Assembly (NCBI GenBank): GCA_020650975.1
Contig: JAIPMN010002412.1
Location: 2,562 to 25,850 of the forward strand
Reading direction: 5' to 3'
From: Apostichopus californicus
Lineage: Eukaryota; Echinodermata; Holothuroidea; Aspidochirotida; Stichopodidae
Length of the DNA stretch: 23,289 nt
A program made the position numbers and the translations under genes. Within the stretch, counting starts at the first letter, position 1; each line of letters opens with the position of its first letter. Below the pieces are notes generated by a model that did no database searches, was not told the origin of the DNA, and saw nothing but the letters and a program-made list of their open reading frames with translations. Of this stretch, positions 17,041 through 23,289 are shown piece by piece.

Positions 17041-17768
17041 CACTATTTGATAGCTTTATGCTAACTTGCTGAAACATCATTCACAAAGTTAATTAGTCGA
17101 TGAATTTTGTTAGTGGTATTGATGTCATCTTAAACAAATATGAATGCTACATACACGACGCTTTACAAGTAAGATACTCAGGGATCTTAAATTTAAGTAT
17201 TAGTAAAAATAGCTGCATTTTTCCTTTCTCTTTTGCCAGCAGGAATATTAACTTCCAAGTAAACATGAATTGCATCTGGATCAATGCATAATTCATTATA
17301 CACACACAAAATATTACCCTTAGTACTCGTGATGCTGCTATATAGGAGACTTCTCATCATGCACAGAAGACCACTGGACTCTTCCTGCAAGACCAGGCCC
17401 TCTGGTCTGTGAAACATTCAACCCAGCTATGGTTGTTAAAGCTGAAGTAATATCTGTGAGTATAGCAAGCTGTAAGTTTGCCCAAGTTTGATAGTGACTT
17501 TAACTAACATGATACCAGCGAGCAGTACCAAGAGGGAGTAGGAGGGCTATAAAATGAGAGAGTTTACCTTCGTTATAGTCTGTCAGCTTGGGTTTGTTGA
17601 AACACTATTTATGTAACACCTTGTGGAATGGGATCCGTAGAAAAGCCTCTTCATTGTAACAGTGCCACTACAAGAAGGCTACCAAACTAGATTAAAATAC
17701 TCCACATCAAATTCTAAATGGGTAACGTGAGCCTTCAGCGCGCATGCTCTATGATACATACCAAACAG

Positions 17769-17800
17769 ACGCTTAAAGCTGTATCTACAGCTTTGAACGT
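17769..17800. repeat. 32-bp near-palindrome
   Basis: The arms 17769-17783 and 17786-17800 are reverse complements at 13 of 15 positions, with a 2-base centre. The inner nine pairs (AAAGCTGTA) are perfect. It is the tightest palindrome I saw in the upstream region and could be a dimeric transcription-factor site or a cruciform-forming sequence. Confidence 0.7.
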
Positions 17801-19900
17801 GTAAGGCTATCGAATAATAGTTAATTACTATACCTTCATTCGAGCTAGTAGAATACAATACACTTTTCGTCTATTGAGACTTATCACCCTCTGTTCAGCC
17901 ATGCGGTTTAATAGACTAAAATACTCCAAATAGTACGTTAAATAATGACAACGCTATTATTGCTGTTTACATATATTAACGCCTCCCACCTTGAATGGTT
18001 CGCAGTCAAGTTGTTAAATACAAATGAATCTGCCTTTTGTGCAAAGGTTGTTGAACGAATCTCTCTGTTCTATTATTGTAAGTTGTTTCAAAGCCTCGAC
18101 ACTGTTCATTTGGAATTCCTTTTGATGCTATCTAAATTATACGGTTGAAGGTGTGAACGTAACTTCATAACCTTTAGTTTCAACTATCAAAGAATCTTCT
18201 TTATACTAGTACTATAGACTCTGCAGTCAAAGTAAATCCTTCGCGGGCATACCGCACTATATGCAGTGTTTTATCTATAGGTATTACAGTTTGTGACAAG
18301 CATAGCTGCACAATATACGGTAAATCGGGCCAAAAGGCTTTATAGGCTAACTGTTATATCAACGGAATACATACTCTTCTTACACCGAGTAGGTGGTTTT
18401 AACATCGGTTCAATACCAACTCCCTGAATAAACAGTTTCACTATAACGTTTATTATCGACAAGAGTTAAAAATTTGTGACCGTATATATCAGTATAACAA
18501 TGTTCAGCTCGTTCATGTTAAGAGACATTTTGTTACTCACAGTGAGTTTTACTGCTAACTTGCTAAGCATTGTGTTCTAAACGTCTAACATTCTTTAATG
18601 TTCACATCGTGTGCCTAGCTCATGCATTATCACCGGCGAACTTTAACGATAGACTTTCATATCGCTAGTACTTAATTCGAATACCTATATAGTAACTTGT
18701 TGTGCTGGCCAAGGACAATGATACGTTTGGACGTTGAACTTGTATGTGAAAGACACACATGTTCTATTATCATGTTTTAACTCGGGATATCATGCCCGAA
18801 TATTTGGTCTTATCAATCGCATTCGATCGAGTACGAGATATACGTAAACCATATAGAACTAGGCCTATCAGTCAAAACCGTTCCACGGAACACCCGTAAA
18901 CATTTATACATAGCAAGTCACTAGAAAAATAATCATCTCATGGGGGATAGCTTATATCGGTTCATTTTTTGGGGTTATTATTCTTGTGCCATCTACCGGT
19001 AAATACCATGTAGGCCTATGTAAATACATTATATACTAAACGTGAACGAAATTGTCATAAACATTTGTGAACAAGCTGAACTGCTTGTATATGAGTTCCA
19101 CCCGTCGGTAGCGGCTAACTTTCGGCGGTGCCATCTGGAGACATGCAATCTTATTAAGTCTAGCTGAATCACGTAACATCTTTGATTATATTATTAGAAA
19201 TGAAAATCTGTAGTAAGTGAATTTAATTGTCTTCGTTCTTGTCAATTATAACCGTCAACGATATTATAATCAATAGTTCAGTTTAGTAATGCAATCCTGT
19301 ATTTGAAGCAAAATATTCAATAATTGCTAGGTTAACATCTTCTCTCCCAAAAGCTCACATAATCAGATTCACTACATTTGGTCATAACATATTTGGTGTA
19401 AGAAAAAGGAGTTACCCTACAGAGTTGTGCTTATGTTACACTTGAACCTATAGAAGTAGGAGCAGAAGGCTAATTCTTTATCAAGTTTTGGGAGGTCATT
19501 TGTTTTATTTAGAGGAAATTTGGGTTCTATACTTAACATTATTCTATTCATCGTATCACTAAACCTTGTATTTTATGAATAGAAATCAGAATACAACTGC
19601 AAATAGCTGAAGTTTTCCTAAATTAGGTTTTTTACCATACCAAATCACTTGGATGTCAAATTTATGCTTTTAGGTAACATGTACGTCTGGACTCACGTAT
19701 GATAGTTAAACAGTTTAAGCAGGACACTGAAAATTATGTTATTTTAAGCACATTTCTGTAATCAGGATATGAGGGGCAGGGTATCTCTTATGGGGAGATA
19801 CGGAGTTAATATACCAGCAACTAGTTCTGCTTCCAGGTACCAGCAGATAACAATTTATCCTCCTCATCAGCCGTGCTGAGATGACTGAATAACACTTGGC
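17801..19900. other. upstream non-coding region, no gene recognised
   Basis: AT-rich sequence with no family-like open frame and no RNA gene I could support. It contains an exact T-box half-site at 18149-18156 and the imperfect inverted repeat at 18250-18322. Confidence 0.6.
18149..18156 (+). promoter_or_regulatory. T-box half-site AGGTGTGA, about 6.2 kb upstream
   Basis: Third exact match to the half-site. All three are upstream of the gene and on the plus strand. Confidence 0.25.
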
Positions 19901-19912
19901 TGGCGCCTTGCT

Positions 19913-19931
19913 AAGATGGCGGCATGTAAGC
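19913..19931 (+). promoter_or_regulatory. YY1-like AAGATGGCGGC followed by donor-like GTAAGC
   Basis: AAGATGGCGGC (19913-19923) matches the YY1 motif often found at transcription starts and first exons of housekeeping genes. Two bases later comes GTAAGC, a plausible donor, so a short first exon on the plus strand is conceivable. The ATG inside the motif opens only seven codons. No downstream exon is recognisable. Confidence 0.3.
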
Positions 19932-20342
19932 ACCCTTAGACAAACAAAGACCGTCGCAATGACATTTGCTGCACTATATAAATACTTTAATATGATTGCC
20001 AAAAATAAGTCTCATAGAAATGTCGTATCAGAAGCGATTATGAAACAAAAAAAGTCACGGAATAATTTGGTAAGTTAAAAGGTTGTTAGCCACATTTATA
20101 GTTATGATCATATGTGTCGTTCCATTGACGGAATATACACAAGATCCGTCGGCTTACTTCGACAACATTATGTTGTGTTTTCAGACGTAAACAAATTATT
20201 TCCAAACTGCTATCATAGAAAAACAACTAACAAAGTGGCGGTAATCATTTGTCGGCAGACGAACCAGACTGGCAGTGAACTTGAATCACTATTCCATCCG
20301 TAAAGAATACTGCCAACAAAGCATTCAATTTCTTGTTTCGTT

Positions 20343-20370
20343 GGGAGGGGGGAGGGGTAGGTGGAGGGGG
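20343..20370 (+). repeat. G-rich tract, candidate G-quadruplex
   Basis: Runs of 3, 6, 4 and 5 G are separated by 1, 1 and 8 bases, with another GGG near 20381. This fits the G3+ N1-7 pattern closely (one loop is 8, or shorter if alternative runs are used). Confidence 0.6.
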
Positions 20371-20946
20371 TAGTTGGTTTGGGTTTTTTTCGCGGCTATA
20401 AGGACTAGAAGGGTGCAATGCGCGGTAGTAGAGGTATCCTGGCAAGGAACACTCTAACAGGGTTCCTGTCATTGTGAGTTCATAAAAAGTGAGCTATTTA
20501 GATTTTAAAAAAAAAACCTGCAATGTCACGAAATGAAGCCAAACCTAAGAAAGCTGATGTGTGTAATTCTGTTTAGACTGCTGTGTTTATAATATCCATG
20601 GTAATGCCAAACGTTTCATTGTCAAAGTAAACAATAATAATATGATCTATGATCCCTAAATTGGCTTTTGGAGACAAATATCCACACAGCATATTAATGC
20701 CGCAAAATAACGAATCAACCACATCCAAACAATTAGATAATAACGGTTATGTACCGAGGATGGTTTCAGCGTTCGGTAATCAATGGATTTTTTATATTTA
20801 AATCTACCTGGCGATACATGTAAGTCTATAAAAAATCAACTCGAAGAGTTGTAGCAGGAATTAATACCTTGGTTCAATTAAAAACAAATAAAAAACATCA
20901 GGTACAACTGCAATGCCAGTAGGTCAGACGGTGTTATTTATTTTGA

Positions 20947-20962
20947 CCCCCCCCCCCCCCCC
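20947..20962. repeat. poly-C tract (C16)
   Basis: Sixteen consecutive C, the longest homopolymer of the three poly-C tracts in the window. Confidence 0.9.
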
Positions 20963-22780
20963 ATCATTGTGCCCACCGTTAAATAGTTCTGAAATTTCTT
21001 TGCTGTGAGCATTGTTGCAAAATTAATTTAAATTCAACAGATGAGAATTGAAAAGTTAGAGAATTTTGAAACTTATGAAATAGGAGCAAGAATTATGTCA
21101 ATACTCTTAAAATGCGAACCTCTGGAATTGTTTACTTTCCAACACGTATGCGTTGCAAGGAGAACAACAAAATAAGTCAACAAAATTGAATATGAAGGGA
21201 AGGGATATAAAGAGGGAGCTATAGGTACATCATGTAACGAGTGGTTAGGTTATATCAGTGCAGCATTATAGTAAAGACTTTGGTTATCAAGCTGTATCAG
21301 CCGAGTTTTGAAAAGAGGTCAGCAGAAAATTAATTATATTTCGTTAATACTTGCTTCATATCTTTTAGACCAAGAATCTGCCACTCATCTTTCATATAAG
21401 CGAACTTAAAATGAACAGTTTTGAAGCACACAATACCAAGCGGTTTATTCTCCAAGCAGGATGTTGTTTTCAAATATTTAGAAAGTCAAAGTTCTCAAAA
21501 GAAAAAAAATTATAAGTGTATTATGCAAAGGTCAAAATAGTGTGTTTCACAATGCATATAATTAGATGACGTACATCGAAACTGTAAAATGTATTCTTAA
21601 TAATTGTGAATTTCAGAACAAGAAAGAAAAGTTAAAATTAGCAGCGCAAGAATTATATTTATTCATTATTGAACAAATGGAAACAAATGATTATTGTTCA
21701 TAAATTATTACCACTCTATAAACAAATCTGTTATTGATGTAAATAATTCTACAACAGTAACAAGACATGTGGCTTTCCAAAAGGTGTAATAATTAATGAT
21801 AAATTCATGTCAGAATGATTTGTTATTTTGTATCAAAATATACCGATCATATAAATTCTTGAAAGCCTTTTTTATATTTTATATTCAGTGAAGGTATCAT
21901 GAGTTACAGGACTGGTAATGTAAATTTGAATTGTATTCGATGGACACTGAAGCGTAAGCATTTCAGCATTGATATGCTAATTCCGGTACATAAGCACGGC
22001 ATTGGTTAAGTGTATGTTTAATACAGATTGTCTACCTTGCTTGATCAAACTCATTATCACATCTTTTTTTACTTTTTTGTAAAGTTGTTTATCCGCTTGT
22101 TTAAATATATTTGTGTTTGTATTTTTCGATATAAACAAAGTTTTGCGTTAGTAAAAAAATTATATTTTATTTCATTTTTAATTTACAAATGAATATTGAT
22201 TAGTGTTTTAAGCATGAAGAATGCGATTTTGACGTCAGTTTCAGATATACGCAATTGTCAGTTTTAAGCAATTGGACCTCTTTGCAATTATTAAAACACA
22301 GGAACTATACATTAATCTATAACCATAACATATTTGCGGATTTCTCCCCATGTTTGTGGTTATTGTTGCTAAAGATTTCAAGTTGGGAAAACCACCTTTT
22401 TACTTCATGTACAAGGCTTCTTTGGCATAACGAAACGAATTAAGCAAATTCGATACAGAATATGTGATGTATTAATGAATTTCAGACAGTTCACAAATTA
22501 TCAATACTCAGTTCATATAACAGTTACTTAAGTATAAATTTGAAACAAAATTGACATTTCTATTTTTTGATCGGAATGAATATTAGTGAAAAGGTTAACT
22601 TACTTTTCCTTCGTTGATGACACTCTCTTGACTTTAGATTCCACTTTGAGAGCAACTTAAAAAGTTTACCCGCTTATTGAGATGTGTTTCATACGAAAGA
22701 ATTGTGTATGCTTAAACCACGAACGAACAATCGTTAAATGAAACCTTCATATGCGCAACTTGCAAGTACGTAAATTGACT
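20963..22780. other. upstream non-coding region, no gene recognised
   Basis: Strongly AT-rich, with many ATTA and TTAATT cores and short T-runs (22063-22080). No coding, RNA or mobile feature could be supported. Confidence 0.6.
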
Positions 22781-22980
22781 CCGATATCGCGCGCCAAATG
22801 TCTGCAAATGGTATTCTTTAAGCCAATCAGAAAAAGCATTTGGTGTCAGAGGCTCGTGTGGATAAGCACGCATGCGCGTCAGCATTCACCAGTTAAGTGT
22901 CTGCGAGCACGAAACGTACAAATCCTGTCACTTGCCACCGTTGACAAGTTGTGCACGTTCGGGTATGGTCGTAATGAATG
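22781..22980. promoter_or_regulatory. small CpG-richer, promoter-like block
   Basis: About 15 CpG in 200 bp by hand count, against AT-rich CpG-poor flanks. It contains, in order, TTTGGCGCGC on the minus strand (E2F consensus, 22789-22798), CCAATCAG (CCAAT box, 22823-22830) and a near-consensus NRF1 palindrome CGCATGCGCG (22869-22878). This trio is typical of TATA-less promoters. Orientation and target are unknown; no gene start is recognisable between here and the right edge. Confidence 0.35.
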
Positions 22981-23119
22981 TAGCCTTTGTGTGATGCTCG
23001 AGGGTTTATTGGAGGTGATTTCATATTTTGACGGAATGGTTTTGATTTAGTTGTGTATCGTTCAACGATGTACCGTATACGCAAAATGGCATATCGCCTC
23101 CAGTCTTTCAGCCTCACAG

Positions 23120-23289
23120 TTATATGTATATATATATATATATTGTTTTATATATATATATATATAGGTAGTTATAGATATAGTTATATATATATATATA
23201 TAGTTTTATATATATATATAGGTATTTATAGATATAGTTATATATATAGATAGTTATAGATATAGATACAGATATATTTATATATATAT
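23120..23289. repeat. compound AT/TAGA microsatellite
   Basis: (TA)n runs alternate with GTTTTATA, GGTAGTTATAGATATAG and GATAGTTATAG blocks. GTTTTATA recurs at 23145 and 23203, giving a higher-order unit of about 54-58 bp. The tract continues past the right edge. Confidence 0.9.

Noticed and set aside
18407..18417. GGTTCAATACC, resembling a tRNA B box / T-loop
   Set aside because: The flanking bases do not form the T stem, and there is no matching A box or acceptor stem upstream, so neither a tRNA nor a SINE is supported.
22751..23050. 99-codon plus-strand open frame over the CpG-richer block
   Set aside because: The sequence looks like no protein I know, and the lower stop frequency is explained by the local rise in G+C. 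No polypeptide claim is justified.
23053..23253. 66-codon open frame rich in Tyr and Ile
   Set aside because: It is a translation of the AT microsatellite, not a gene.

Overview
This is AT-rich, intron-rich animal DNA, not bacterial. It carries the 5' part of one recognisable gene on the minus strand: the first two coding exons of a T-box transcription factor of the Tbx2/3 class. Exon 1 (11547-11926) encodes the N-terminus and the first residues of the T-box. Exon 2 (6299-6566) encodes the next 89 residues of the DNA-binding domain. The splice sites are GT/AG, and the exons join in frame through a split arginine codon. Some residues look like vertebrate TBX2 and others like TBX3, as expected of a single pre-duplication Tbx2/3 gene in an invertebrate. 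A marine deuterostome, perhaps an echinoderm, is my guess for the host; the sequence does not prove it.

Layout from low to high coordinates: 1-6298 is the 5' part of intron 2 (the rest, and all later exons, lie beyond the left edge) and includes a hAT-like MITE at the very edge. 6299-6566 is exon 2. 6567-11546 is intron 1 (4980 bp), which holds four tandem copies of a ~270-bp unit. 11547-11926 is exon 1. 11927-23289 is the gene's upstream side, about 11.4 kb with no recognisable protein-coding gene. That region holds T-box half-sites, several inverted repeats, a TATA-like site, a YY1-like site, a small CpG-richer block with E2F/CCAAT/NRF1-like sites, a G-rich tract, poly-C tracts, and a compound AT microsatellite at the right edge.

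The window is therefore best read as the regulatory neighbourhood of a developmental transcription factor. The points most worth checking are a possible in-frame alternative splice donor after exon 2 that would insert 18 residues into the T-box, an eh1-like repression motif in the N-terminus, two competing start codons, and eight TAATCC-class homeodomain cores held at constant spacing inside the intron 1 tandem array. I found no evidence of an undescribed multi-gene system.
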